A stretch of DNA of 64,000 bases from Desmodus rotundus. Its lineage: Eukaryota; Chordata; Mammalia; Chiroptera; Phyllostomidae. Where the stretch lies: contig NC_071393.1 of NCBI RefSeq assembly GCF_022682495.2, forward strand, positions 98,321,010-98,385,009. Reading direction: 5' to 3'. The notes beneath the pieces are model-generated. The model was not told where the DNA came from, searched no databases, and was given only the letters and a program-made list of their open reading frames with translations. Of this stretch, positions 1 through 13,505 are shown one piece after another. A program made the position numbers and the translations under genes. The first letter of the stretch is position 1. The number at the start of each line of letters is the position of its first letter.

Positions 1-828
1 GAGAACTGCCCCAATCTGGAAAAGGAAATAGACTTCCAGGAAGTCCAGGAAACTCAGAGTCCCAAAGAAGTTGGACCCAAGAAAGCACACACCAAGCCAC
101 ATCATACTTACATTACAAGATTAAAGACAGGGAGAGAATCTTAAAAGCAGCAAAAGAAAAGGAGACAGTTACCTACAAAGGAGTTCCCATAAGACTGTCA
201 GCTGATTTCTCAAAAGAAACCTTGCAGGCAAGAAGAGGCTAGAAAGGAGTATTCAAAGTCATGAAAAGCAAAGAGCTACATCCGAGATTACTCTATCCAG
301 CAAAGCAATCATTTAGAATGGGAGGGCAGATAAAGTGCTTCTCAGATAAGGTCAAGTTAAAAGAGTTCATCATCACCAAGCCCTTATTATATGAAATGTT
401 AAAGGGACTTATCTAAGAAAAATAAGATCAAAAATACAAACAGTAAAATGACAACAAACTCACAACTATCAACAACTCAACCTAAAAAAAACAAAAACAA
501 AAACAAACTAGGCAAACAACTAGAACAGGAACAGGATCACCAAAATGGAGATCATAGGAGAGTTATCAGTGGCGAGGGGGAGAGGGGAGAATGGGGAGAA
601 AGGTACAGGGAATAAGAAGCATAAATGGTAGGTACAAAATAGACAGGAGGAGGTTAAGAATACTATGGGAAATAGAGAAGCCAAAGAACTTTTATGTACG
701 ACCCATGGACATGAACTAAAGTTAGGGGAATGGTGGTGGGGGATGGTACAGGGAGGAAAGGAATAAAGAGGAGAAAAAAATGGGACAACTGTAATAGCAT
801 AATCAAGAAAATATATTTAAAAAAACAA
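1..828 (+). mobile_element. HAL1-type element, 3' portion (cut by window start)
   Basis: It begins inside ORF1 (FPNL-like segment, then TYKGVPIRLSADFSKETLQA with a stop in the following GARRG* segment) and runs through the L1 3' UTR to GACAACTGTAATAGCATAATCAAG and an A-rich end. It shares the ACACCAAGCCACATCATACT variant with the copies at 21267 and 32653. Confidence 0.7.
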
Positions 829-2320
829 AAGAAAATCAAGGTGTGATGTTATGAATAAGTTAAGTCACAAGGGCTCTCCTAGTCCCCAGCTCAATGAATT
901 AAATTAAATTGTTAGAACCCCAGAGACAAGGAGAATATCCTACAAGGTTAGGATAAAGGGAGAAAATGGGTCATATACAAAGAAGCAGATATTAGAATAG
1001 CACCAGATTTCAACAGTAACACTAGAAGCTAGATGGCAATGATTTCCAACATAGATGCTAACAAGTCAACTGTTACAGTAAAATGAACACATGCTTAGAC
1101 AAAACAAGTTCACAAATTTTATCCCGTGTATGCTCTCTCATCAAGCTTGTATAGTTTGTTTCACACTAAAACAAGAGTATAAATCAAGACAGAGAAAAAT
1201 ATGGGGTAAGGGAAACAAAGGAACCAATATAGTGAAAGGCCAAAGGAACACCCAGGATGCAGTGAAGAGAAATCACGAGAGCTGTGTAACAGGCAAAAAG
1301 GTCACCAGTCCAAATTGAAGCAGATCACAAGGCTCTTGGAGGAAATGCCTCAAGAAGATGAAATTGATAAGAGTATATGATGGTTCTAAAAATCTTGAGA
1401 GGATATCTAAATAACTGGTAGAGAGTTTGAGTTGAATTAATAAGTACATAGAAAACTACACAAACAAGAAAACAATACAATTATTAACTCCAGTAAAAAC
1501 CAAAGGTTAGGTAGGAAAAAAAGTGGTTTAATTAAAAAATAGTACCTGCAGTCATAATAATGTAAACTTTGAATACTGATCCAACCAAAATTAAGGTGTG
1601 ACCATGGGGTGAGGGGGAAGGCAGGAAGCATATATGTATGGTTGGAAAAAGCAATGTATATGTGTATTAGAGAATATTAAATCCTTACCTTCCATGCTGG
1701 GAAGTCAACAAATAATGCATACAACAGAAAAACCAAGAAGTAGTGATGTAAGCACTTTTTGTCCTTACTGATATGGAATACTGAAACAAATACTGTGAAA
1801 AATAAAAAGATTATAGAAAGCAGAAAATTTTATGAATAGGGAGAAGGTACTTTTTTCATAACAAGCCTTATGAACCTAGTTATCTTTTTATATGCATAAA
1901 TAATTTTGACAAAATACAAACTAATTTATAAAAAACAATTTAAAATAAGGAAGTGGGAAAGAGGACGAACACATGAAACTTGAGACAATAAGTAAAGACT
2001 ATTTTTTTAAGAAGTCTGGATAAGAAGAATTTAAGTAAGGCAGTTAGAAATTCATATAGAACCAACATCCAAAAAGTCAGGCTTTATAATATGTTTTCTT
2101 ATAAATTCAAAATAGATATGGGGGAGAGAAATATTTCCTCTTACACCTTGAACATTAACATGACAAGAGAAAACAACTATACTTATGATATATTTCTATT
2201 AGATTAACACAATAAAAATCTTTCCTTTTTTATATAAAATCAAAGGGCTATTTCTTCTAACATCCTTCCATAAGAGCCAAGGGCCCTACTCAGTGATGAC
2301 GTGCATGAGAATTAAGATAA

Positions 2321-4230
2321 TGTCTAACTGGTCTGGCAAAGATGGAGGCATAATTAGATATGCTTCACTTCCTCACACAACCAAAGAAGGATAACAACCA
2401 ATTTAAAAACAAAAAACAACCAGAACTGCCAGAAAATTGAACTGTATGAAAGTCCAACGACCAAGGAGTTAAAGAAGAAATATTCATCCAGACTAGTAGG
2501 AGGGGCTGAGACAGGCAGCCGCAGAGGAGAGAATGCGCAGCAAAGCAGTAGCTAGTGGACCCGGCAGTTAACATTCGTGTTCGGATAAACCAGGAGGAAC
2601 AAATGGGTAGTGAGACTGACCACTCAACCCAGGGTTCCAGTGTCAGGAGGTTAGCCTCAAAACCTCTGGCTATAAAAACCTGTGGGGGTTGCAGTGGTGG
2701 GAGAAACTGCCAGTCTCACAGAAGAGTCTGTTGGAAGGGCCCACAGGGTCCTAGAATGTACACAAGCCCACCCACCGGGAATCAACACCAGGGCAGCACT
2801 TCAAAGGGCACAATTTGTTTATGGGTAGCAGGGGAAGTGAGTGAAAGTGGGCAAGGGCCAAGCAAGCAGTATTGTTCCCTCTCTGATCCTGCCCTTCACA
2901 TACAGTGCCACAACACAGCTAAGTGGATTGCCCCGCCCTGGTGAATTCTTAAGGCTCCGCTCCTTGCAACATAACAGGAGTGCCCAGGAAAAGAAATATG
3001 GCCGAAATTAAAGCACAGATCAAGACACCAGAAAAAGAACTAAGTGACAAGGAGACAGACCACCTATCAATGCAGAGTTGAAAACACTGGTAATCAGGAT
3101 GCTCACAGAAATGATTGAATACAGCTGCAAAATAAGGGAAGCAATGAAGGCTATACAAAGGGAAATAAAGAAAAATATACAGGAAGCCAATGGTAAAGGG
3201 AAGGAAATTGGGACTTAAATCAATGATATGGAAAAAAAAGGAAAAAAATAAACATTCACCATAACAGAATGAAGAAACAAGAATTCAAAAAATGAGGAGA
3301 GGCTTAGGAACCTCTGGGACATCTCCAAAAGTGCCAACATCTGAATCACAGAAGAGCCAGAAGAAGAAGAAGAAGAACAAGAAATTGAAAACTTACTTGA
3401 AAAAATAATGAAAGAAAACTTTCCCAATCTGGTGAAGGAAACAGACTTCCAGGAAGTCCAGGAAGCACAGAGAGTCCCAAACAAGTTGGACCCAAAGAGG
3501 AACACACCACGACACATGATAATGAAAATGTCAAAGGTTAAAGATAAGGAAAGAATCTTAAAAGCAGCAAGAGAAAAGGAGACAGTTACCTACAAAGGAG
3601 TTCCCATAAGAGTATCAGCTCATTTCTCAAAAGAAACCTTACAGGCAAGAAGGGGCTGGAAAGAAGTATTCAAAGTGATAAAAAGCAAGGACCTATATCC
3701 AAGATTACTCTAACCAGCAAAACTATCATTTAGAATGGAAGGACAGATAAAGTGCTTCCCAGGTAAGGTAAAGCTAAAGAAATTCATCATCACCAAGCCA
3801 TTATTATATGAAAGGTTAAAGAGACTTATTTAAGAAAAAGAAGATCAAAACTATGAACAATAAAATGACAACAAACTCAGGACTCTCAACAACTGAATCT
3901 AAAAAACAAAGTAAGCAAACGACTAGAACCGGTACAGAATCATATAGAGAGAGGTCATTTGGAGATTATCAGCTGGGAGGGGGAAGGGGAAGGATGGGGG
4001 GAAAGGTACAGGCATTAAGAAGCAAAATTGGTAGATACAAATTAGACAGGGGGAGGTTAATAACAGTATAGGAAATGGAAAAGCCAAAGAACTTATATGC
4101 ACAACCCATGGATATGAACTAAGGGGGGGCAGGAATGCTGGGAGAATGGAGGTACTAGGCAGAGGGCAATCAACAGGAGGAAAAAAAATGGGACAACTGT
4201 AATAGCATAATCAATAAAATATACTCTAAA
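2321..4230 (+). mobile_element. HAL1-type element, decayed ORF1
   Basis: The 5' UTR (GATGGAGGCATAATTAGATA, CCTCCTCGCACAACC-like head), an ORF1 remnant from about 2998 and an L1 3' UTR ending GACAACTGTAATAGCATAAT are all present, with no ORF2. ORF1 is frameshifted, for example by an extra base in the A-rich stretch near 3226-3255; the part at 3408-3710 is still open. The flanking AATTAAG repeats are weak. Confidence 0.75.
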
Positions 4231-5039
4231 AAATTAAGTAAAAAAACCCCCCATAATTTCTAATAGGGATGGATTTTTTTTCCTCTGTGATTATGATTTT
4301 AGTAAATAACCTGTTAAGGAACCTCAACATTGAACATTAAAGTTTCATATGCTAAACTTCTTAAAATAATTGCAAATATGAAAATTCATAAAAACATATA
4401 TAGAATGTTAAAATCTTACCCATAAGTACTAATAGGACATCAAGATGACAATAAAATATAATCATACTTTGCACCTTGACAGTATTGACTATCTCAGCAC
4501 CTTCAGATACAGTAAACATAAAACTGCCACATTAGAACAAGCTCACCTATCGTAATTTTCTGGACTAGTCAGAAAAAGAGCAATTAAAATAATTTTCAGT
4601 CTTTAATACTAGATTAACAAGTCAGACCTGTATTTTAGTTACATCATGTTTTCAAATTGCCAGAGGTATTTCCTTACACATACACTGTTAACAAAATAGT
4701 CATACCATAGGCCCAGGCATAGGCACATAAAAAAGCATTAAACTTTAAATTATTTTTCCCCAAAGAAACTTTAGATTTGACAAATTTCAAAATATTATTT
4801 TCTATTTCATATTTTTAAGTTCTTGATATTTATAATCAAATAAAAATTCCTGCCAGTTTATTTGTTTAATCAACTAACATTTGAGTTTCTGGCACAACGT
4901 AGAAATAAATCCCTTTGGCTACACAGTGTGGCATTTATTTATGCCAAAGTCTCCATTCCATTGCCAAGATTTCTGCACGGCTGCAAATGTTAAGAATACT
5001 GGAAGTTTTGTTTGATATGAAAGAGTTAAAATTCAACTT

Positions 5040-7190
5040 AAAAAGAAAAAAGCAAGGTTTTTAATATAGAAATTGATGGGTTAATCCTAAAATTTGTAGA
5101 AAAATACAAAGAACCTAGATTAGCCAGTGTTCTTGAGAAAGGACAAAAAAAGAAAAAAAAAAACAAATTTAATTCTAAAGATATACACTAACAGCTACAA
5201 AATATTGCTGATAAAAAATTTAAAAGACCTAACTAAAAAGATATACTTTATAGGTTATTAGACTCAATATTGTTAAGATGCCAATTCCTCTGAAATTATC
5301 TATAAATTCAACACAATTCCAAAATTCTAGCAGCTTTTTTGAGAAATTGATGTGTAGATATTTTTTATCGTCAATTCTCCCTTTATTTTTTTAATTTTAA
5401 TTTTTTATTGTTATTCAATTACAGTTGTGTGCCTTTTCTCCCCAGCCCTCCACCCCACCCCAATATGTAGATTTTTAACTTTGTTATGGGAATACAAAGG
5501 TCCTGGAATAACCAAAACAACTCTGAAAAAGAACAAAGCTGGAGAGCTAAAACTAGCTGATTTCAAAATTTTTTATAAAGCTACCATAATCAAAACATTA
5601 TTGGACTGATGTAAAGATAGGCAGAAAGATAAATGGAACAGAATAGAGAATACAGAAATAAAATCACATATATAGACAAATGATTTTGATAAAGGCTCAA
5701 AGGAGAAAGGATAGCCTTTTTAAAGAAATAGTGGTAGAAAAAACAGATATCCATATGCAAAAACATAACATACAAAATTCTCACCATATATAAAAATTAA
5801 CTCAATATATTATAAATCAAAATGTAAAACCTAGAACTATGAAACTTCTATAAGAAAAAATAGGAGAAATTTTTTGTAATCCTGGATTAACTAAAGATTT
5901 CTTAGATATGACACTAAAGGCACAGTCTCTACAAAAGCAAATAGATAAACTCCATAAAAATTTAAAACCTGCTCTTCAAAAATAACATTAAGAAAACAAA
6001 AAGTTATAGAAGAAAATCCTTGTAGAGCATATATCTGATAAAGGATTTGTATTCAGACAGATAAAGAACTATCAGAACTCAACAATAAGAAAAATACAGT
6101 TTCTGGCCAAGTTGGAGGTATAGGTAGACATGCTTTGCCTCCTCGCACAACCATGAGAAGGATCACAACTAACCTCAAAAGAAAGTACAACCAGAACTGC
6201 CAGAAAATCGACCTGTATGAAAGTCCAACATCTAAGGATTTAAAGAAGAAATATTCATCCAGACAGGTAGGAGGGGCAGAGATGGGGAGCTGGGGCAGAG
6301 AGGACGTGGTGTGGCAGCAGTAAAATAGGACAACTGTAGTAGCATAATAAAATATACTTTTAAAAAACAACAAAAATGGGCAAAAGATCTGAACCCTTCA
6401 CCAAAGATAATATATGGATGGTAAATAAGAACATAAATATACTTACATTATTAATCATCTGGCAAATGCAAACTAAAACCACAAGATACCAGTACACATC
6501 TATTAGAGTAGTTAAAATTAAATTAAATACGAAGTGTTGGCAAAAGAACTAGAATTCTCACATTGCTGATGGGAATGTAAAATTGTACCACAGTTTGAAT
6601 GGAAAAGAGTTTGATAGTTAATTAAAACATACACCTACTATCTGAGTCAGCCACTCTCTGGCAATCATTCAAAAGAAAAGGAAACATATGGCCATCCAAA
6701 TACTTGTATACAAATGTTTACTGCAGCTTCATTTGTAACAGCCAAGATCTGAAAACCTACTGCACATCAACAGGTGAATGGATAAGCAAACAGTAGTATA
6801 AATACACAATGGAATACTATAAGCAATAAAAAGGAATGACCTGCTGATATATGTGACAACATGAGTGAATTTGAAAATAATTATGTTGAGTGAAAGGCGC
6901 CACAATAGAGTATATACTGGATGATTCCATTATTACACAACTTTAGAAAGTGCAATCTACAGTGATAGAAAGTAAATCAGTGATTGCTTGGAGATGACGA
7001 ATGGGGAGGAAAAGGAGGGAAAATCACAGAGTCATGAGAAAACTTATGGTGCTTAAGGATATACTCACTGTCTTTATTGTGATGGTTTCACTAATGTATA
7101 ATACATAAAACGTAAACTGTACATTTTAAATATGTGCAGTTTTTTGTATGTCAATTATATTTCCAATAAAGTTGTTAAAATAATATAAAA
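5040..7190 (+). mobile_element. Old LINE-1 ORF2 3' part and 3' UTR, with two nested insertions
   Basis: Degenerate L1 ORF2 text (for example GGAGAGCTAAAACTAGCTGA, CCAGTACACATCTATTAGAG, GGGAATGTAAAATTGTACCA) leads to an L1 3' UTR ending in AATAAAGTTGTTAAAATAAT. It is interrupted by an antisense L1/HAL1-like 3'-end fragment at about 5360-5465, whose TGTAGAT-type repeats flank it, and by the miniature HAL1 at 6102-6373. Confidence 0.7.
6102..6373 (+). mobile_element. Internally deleted HAL1 miniature
   Basis: About 210 bp of HAL1 5' UTR (from CCAAGTTGGAGGTATAGGTA through the CCTCCTCGCACAACC block and ATTCATCCAGACAGGTAGGA) join directly at about 6320 to the last 45 bp of the 3' UTR (ACAACTGTAGTAGCATAATA...). 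All of ORF1 is missing. It sits inside an old LINE-1 that resumes on the other side. Confidence 0.7.
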
Positions 7191-8561
7191 ATATAATCTA
7201 AGGTAGCAGTCTTCTGATCAAGGTATATAATCAAGAATTGAGACCACAGTTGTATACTGTAAATTCACTAAGGTCAGGAATCATTTCTTATAAGGTTTTT
7301 TCCTATTTGCCCACCCCTTTTTCGTAACACACAGGTAACCTCGTATCTACTATGTGTGCATAAAGAAAGCACTCTGTAAATACTTGCTAAATAAATAAAT
7401 TCACAGTAGCAAACAGATTTCTTGGCCTGGCTGAAAACTGGAGACTGGGAAAAATTAAGCACTCCATATATTTGTTTTTACTTCACTAGATATATACCTG
7501 GAGACTTAGTTACCTCATAAAACATTATAAATGAGGAGATTCCTATTCCATGTTCCTCCATTCCCACTGTCTATTAATACTCACTTCTCATTTAGATTCA
7601 GTGTTCTTAATTAGGTGCTTTCTTGATAGGTTTTCAATGTATCGTAGGTTTATTTAAAATAAATCACAGGCCAGGAATCTCATTCTAATTAGCTTAATAT
7701 TAAGTGAGGTCTTACCATAAAATAATTAAAACATGTAGAAAAGTCTATCAGCTAAAGCTAAAATTTTTGTCATTAAAATTTTCCTTGATTGGCATGAAAT
7801 GGCATGTGATCTGCAAGCACCTTCCCATACAAGCAGGCCACTAGCCTATAAAGCCAAGAAAGTTAGATCAATGGTTAGATCAATGGTTCCCAACTTGTTC
7901 CAGGGGCAGAACATTTGGAAGTCACAGTGCTCTTAGCAGAACATGAAATATTAAGATACTTATATTTCATCATAGTAAGGAGAGATATGTTAGTATAAAT
8001 GACTACAAAATTTTAAACTATAGGCCCATGCTTGTAAGAGAAAACAAAAAGTACCATAAGCTGTTTTTCCTGCAAAACCTCTCCATCTCTTGTTCATGTA
8101 TTCCACTACACACTAGCAAGTAAGCTACAGCAGGGACCACAGACTTCAGAAAAGCTTATGAGAAAAAAATAAAATTAAAAATAAATATTGGCTTTTCCCC
8201 CTGTGAACTGGGAAATTATTACTATTATTACTATTAAATATGTTTTATTCAGTCAAAGTTTAAGACTCATTGGGCCAAATATCCACATCCTTTAGCCTGC
8301 TATCAAACTACCATGTGTACTCTTTCTTAAAGATCTGCCTGACAAGCTACCTGCACTCAAGGAGTAATGCAGGTTCTCCTTCATAACTGCCCTCCTCCCA
8401 CTTTACTGAAGAAAGGCAGATGTCTTACTTACCTAAATCTCGCTATGCTGTGTTGCCCTGGGGTGCAATAAAATAAAGAAACAGAAATTCTGGGACACTA
8501 AACAAAGAGATAATTATAAATATTTTTCATTTAAGTACCTTGCTTCTTCCATCCCCTAGCC

Positions 8562-8847
8562 CAGCAATTTTCAACCGTGTGCTGCAAGAGGCATACTGGT
8601 GTGCCTAAAGAATTTTTAAAACATGCAATACCTGACTATTTAGTCAGGGGCACTGGCCTCTTTTCCCTTAGACTATCAAATTAAAAAATGACAACAGCCA
8701 ACACAACAATAACCATCTAGTGTGAATGAATCAAAATTATACCTATTTTTTGTCAAATGGACAAAAACTACAAATATATTTTAGTGTGCTTCAGAATTGC
8801 AGTCATTAGTTTGTGTGCCATGAGATTAAAAAGGTTGAACATTTCTG
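8562..8847 (-). mobile_element. Non-autonomous hAT element, 286 bp
   Basis: The ends are CAGCAATTTTCAACC and GGTTGAACATTTCTG, with the perfect 8-bp duplication CCCTAGCC at 8554..8561 and 8848..8855, the hAT signature. The inner sequence is the reverse complement of the copy at 35343. No transposase frame. Confidence 0.85.
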
Positions 8848-9053
8848 CCCTAGCCTTTTGTTAAAAAAGGCATCCTACAAAGAGGAAAAGCTCATGAGAA
8901 CAAAAAAAAAGAAAGCATCTTTAAGAAATATTAAAGGCAACATTATCTTATTTCATTCAGGAGGAAAAATTCAAAGCAAGTTTTCATATCTCATCTACCT
9001 TTCTATCTTACAATTAGATTTCGGAAGTGAGATGGTGGGCATGTGACACCCAC

Positions 9054-9081
9054 CAAATGAATGTATTAATACATTCATTTG
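9054..9081. repeat. 28-bp perfect palindrome
   Basis: The half-site CAAATGAATGTATT is followed at once by its reverse complement with no spacer. It lies in SOS2 intron 1, outside recognised repeats. Confidence 0.9.
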
Positions 9082-9205
9082 AACTGAAAAATTAAGCCAG
9101 ACTTTGTCTGAAAGAAGATAAATATGATTAGGCTGGTTGGCTTGACAATTAAAACTGACCCTGACAATTAGGTCATGAGGTGGTTATCTTCCATAAAATG
9201 AATAT

Positions 9206-9808
9206 GGTAGGCAGAATTCTAAGGTGGCCCCCAAGCTTTCCACCCCTGGTATATATCTGTCCCCTTGAGTGAGGGCAGCACCTGTGAACACAATGGAATA
9301 TCACTCCTGTGATCAGGTTACCCTATATTGCAAAGGTGACTAAGGTTCCCTAATCAGTTGATTTTGGTTATTCAAAAGGGAGATTATCCTCAGGGGATGT
9401 GACCTAAATCAGGTGAGTCCTTTCAAAAGGGTCTAGAAGTGTGAGACAAGAAACAGCAGCAGATGCATTCCTGTTGACCTGGAAGAAGCAAACTGACAGT
9501 TATAGGGAGAGTCAGTCATGTGACAAAAAATTGTGGCAGCCAATAGGAGCTGAGGGCTAAGACATGCAAATATAAGGAAATCAATTCTGCCAATAACCAC
9601 GTAAGCTTGAAAGAAGACACCAAGCCTCAGATAAGACTGCAACCCCAGCCAAAATCTTGATTTCATCCTTGTGAGACCCCAAGGAGAGAAATCCAGTTGG
9701 GCTATGTCTGGGCTTGCAACTTATAGAAACTGTGAGAAAAATAAATGTGGTATATGAAGCCACTAAGTTTTTGATAATTTGTTATGCAGCAAAAGAAAAC
9801 TAATATAA
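9206..9808 (+). mobile_element. MLT1-like LTR (ERVL-MaLR)
   Basis: GGTAGGCAGAATTCTAAGGT, CCACGTAAGCTTGAAAGAAG, GAAACTGTGAGAAAAATAAA and a terminal TTTGTTATGCAGC...AACTAATAT follow an MLT1-type solo LTR. The short ORFs inside are not genes. Confidence 0.7.
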
Positions 9809-10027
9809 TGAGCTAGATCTATAGCTCCAAGGATTTAATGAAAATATATTTAAAGAATGTGATAAGGTAAAATATATTTTACCAACAAATATTGCCATGA
9901 CTAAGGTATAGTGAAGTTAATACTGTTTTATTTCCTTGTCTTTCTTAGATATATTGGAAAGTAATATTTATAATTATCAGTCATTTGACAAGTCCTGGAA
10001 AAACGAGAAAATGAAAAAGTAACTCTA

Positions 10028-10200
10028 GCCCTGGCCAGGTGGCTCAGTTGGAGCATTGTCCTGTATGCCAAAAAGGTTGCAGGTTCCATCACCAATTGGG
10101 ACTGTACAGGAAGCAACCGATTGATGTGTGTTTTTTTTCCTCTCTCCCTTTCTCTCTTTCTAAAATCAATAAATGTATCCACAGGTGAGTATTTAAAAAA
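10028..10200 (+). mobile_element. Ves SINE
   Basis: GCCCTGGCCAGGTGGCTCAG head, a degenerate B box, a CT-rich region and an AATAAATG...GTGAGTATTTAAAAAA tail. GTAACTCTA-containing repeats flank it (10014..10027 and about 10211..10226). Confidence 0.8.
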
Positions 10201-11599
10201 GTAGAAAGAAAAAGTGAGTAACTCTAAAGACTGGGGAACAAATCATTTTGCAAATCAGGTGGTTTCCAACTTTTTCTTTAAACAAAACTGAAGGAGAACC
10301 TAACTCAGTTGCTAGCTGATAGTGCATTAAAAATAATTTTTTGACAGATCACAACATAAATTTTGGCATATAATTTGAAGAAAGTTTTAAAAATGACTTT
10401 GATTGCTTTAATTTTTTTCTTCTATTTATGTCAACAAGGGTTCTCAGGGATTACATCTACAGATATGGGAAACAGGAATAGAATTGATGCTGAATCCTGC
10501 CTGATTCATGACAGCAAGACCCTATCTCATTCTAGCAATAAGTAATCTTCACCCATAAAACATGAACTAATATAAACATAATGCAAAACAGCTACATAGA
10601 TGACACTGAATAATGCATTTTCAATAAAGCTTTATGATTATTTTTCAAAATTCATGACGTTTATGTTCTTTTGATCAACTATGTCCTACTAATAATTCAA
10701 CCCAAAAGAAAGGTTTAAAACTTTATAGTCATTGGGGAATTTTTAAAATTTAATAGAATTTTTTTGTTGTTGCAAAGTATAAATACAAAGGAAGGATTGA
10801 TCAAAGAGTTTTGAACACAAAAATATTATATTAGAATATAATTATGTAGGAAAAATGGAATGAAAAGTTCATAGAAAAAAAGAACAATGTAAAATCTCCA
10901 ACTGTTAAAAAAGTACTTTGTTATGCATATTTTTAAAAGGATGAATGGTATCAAATTGTTAGGGTATTTAGATTTCATTGGATACATTTAAAAGACTGAT
11001 GAACTATTTTAAACATCAAGAACAAAATTATATCCTCTGTAACTATCTGAGCTTAAAGATGAAAATTTTTAGATGTCAACATAAAAATGTGTGAAATTTT
11101 CAAAATTCTTTTGGGGATACATAGCAAAAAAGTTAGAAAACTCCTTTTAGGAAAAAGAATCAAGATGCAGGGTTGATTAGTTGTAAGCCTGGTATGAAAG
11201 AGAGGGAAGGATGATGACGAGGTTTCTGACTTGAGAACTGAGCATATCACTTATCCTGGAGATGCAGGTTTACGGAAGATGATAATAAACTTGGATTGAG
11301 TCATGTTCTGATCATCCACACAGGAATGTCCAGGAAGGAGGAGACTTAGCAGTTTTAGACAGGCTGCAAGAGAAGGCTTCTTCAAGAAGATGATGGTTGC
11401 TTGCCTGAAGACAAAGAAGGTTAAAGGGCTGCTCATTTTTTTTTTTTGCAAGAAGGTTGTTCTAGGCTTAAAAAAACAGCAAGTACAAAAGCCCTAAGAC
11501 TACATAACATGCCTATGTGTTGCAGATACAGGGAAGTCAGTGCAGAGCAGGAGTAAAGCAAAAAAAAGAAGAAAAAAACCGGACAGTAATAAATGAGAT

Positions 11600-11990
11600 C
11601 AGTGAGGAAAAGGGAGAGGAAGGCAGCACTAGACTATAGAGGGCCAAGAAGGCCACTGAGAACTTTGACTTGTTCTGAGAAGCATTAACAAGAGTTTTGA
11701 ACAAAGGAATTGCATGATCTCACTTACCTCTCCTGTGCTGAGAAAAGACTGAATGGGGCAAAGGCCGAAGAGAGGAAACCAGTTAAGAGGCTATCTTAAT
11801 ACTTCAGAGGAGTGGTGATGACTTGGTCCTAGGTGGTAGAAGTGGAAGAGTAAGAAATGGTGACTGAATATAGCTATTGTGTGAAGTAGAGCTAAAGCAA
11901 TTTGCTGACAGGTTAGATACAGGTTTTGAAAAATAGAATTCAAGAATAACTCAAGATTTTTATTTTAGGCAACTAGAATGATGGAGTAAC
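11600..11990 (+). repeat. Ancient mammalian interspersed repeat, family not assigned
   Basis: AACAAAGGAATTGCATGATC...GAAAAGACTGAATGGGGCAA...AGTTAAGAGGCTATCTTAAT resembles a repeat common in mammalian introns. I cannot name the family with certainty. Confidence 0.35.
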
Positions 11991-13389
11991 AATTTACTGA
12001 TGTGGGAAATACCACAAAAAGAGTAAGTTTTGGAGGGAAGAGGAGTTCGGTATCTGCTGAGATGCCTGTTATATATCAATGTGGACATATCAAAAAAGAA
12101 GTTGAATATCCAAGCTCAGGAGAGGGCTGAGCCAAAAATATAAACTGGCAATCATCAGATACTGATTACATGTGAAACAATGAGGCCTGGTAGGATCTCT
12201 AAAAAGAAGTAGAAGTAAATAGAAATGGAAGTCCAAAAACTAAGCTCTGGGGAAGTTAAGATGATATAGTTGGGGAGATAAGAAGGAATCAACACAGAAG
12301 ACCTACAAGAAACAGCCAGAGAGGGAGAAAAATCAGCAGAGTTTGGTGTCTTAGAAACCATATAAGGAAAGGATTTCAAGGGGGAAGAGATCAACTGTCA
12401 AATGCTGCTAAGTCTATGTCAGTAAGGTATAGTATTTGAATTTACAAAGTGATTTGATAAGAAAACTGGGGTACTAAAAACTTTACTTGGAAGACACAAC
12501 AGTAGTGCTCACATCTAAATCTTAATTTATTTTCACTGTGTTGCTTCATCTCTACACATTAAAATGTGAAGTGTGGAACACTATATATTTCAAAAGCTTT
12601 CTACTTAACTATCATGTTTTATGTAAAAGAAGAAAAAATTTAGGTTGTTAATTTTTAACGTGACTACATGGGATAATGCTAAATCCATTAGTTCCATTAA
12701 AATTCCTTCACTGATTCAAATATGCAGGCTAACAGAGGATATAATCAAACTGCTGTTCCCTTGAAAGAGAGGTCATTATTAATATAAAAGACATATAGTT
12801 GATTTATGTCAAGTGGTAACACAGGTAATGCTTTGCACTCAGCATAAAACACTTTAATGGAATAGTATTGCTCCAAATATACCATACCAAAATTAAAATG
12901 AAATTAGAAAAAGACTACTAAATCATGGCTGACAGGGAGCTAAATGCAGCAAGTTAAAATGCATCCCTAATGCTCATCCAGTACCCCTTGGGTCATTTTT
13001 GGTCATCCTTAGTTTGGAATAATTCCAAATGACTCCCTGGAGTTCTACTGTTACAGTCCGTGGCTTTAGGAAATCCAGAACAGGCCACAAAACCCTAGGA
13101 TCCCCATTCGTTTCTAGCTTTCAACTGGCGTGATCTTTTCAAAAAGCAGTTTTTGATCAAGTTAATAGAATTACTTTGTTATATAAATAACCCTACAGGA
13201 CACTTCCTTAACCTGGTCTTCCTATCATCTCCCAAACTAGCTTTATCTCCTTTTGACTTGATCTTGTTCTTTAAAACAAGTCACATTCCTACCTTTCTCC
13301 TGGCCACAAACCCTGTCTCCTCCTTCCTTTGCTTTGTTAATTCCTGTTCATCTTTCAAATAATTCTTTACTTCTTTATTTTCTATCTTT

Positions 13390-13505
13390 CTCAGGCCTCT
13401 CTGTCACAGCTATTTAGAATGAAGGTTTTATGAGAGCAGGGGCCTTGCTACAACCTCAGTTTCAAGAATAATGCCTAGCACATATAGGAGACACTCAATA
13501 CGTAT
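13390..13505 (+). repeat. L2 3'-end relic
   Basis: CAGGGGCCTTGCTACAACCT...AATGCCTAGCACATATAGGA...ACACTCAATA matches the L2 3' end. Confidence 0.55.

Noticed and set aside
10028..10100. tRNA-like A and B boxes
   Set aside because: They belong to tRNA-derived Ves SINEs, here and at the other copies, and cannot fold as functional tRNAs.
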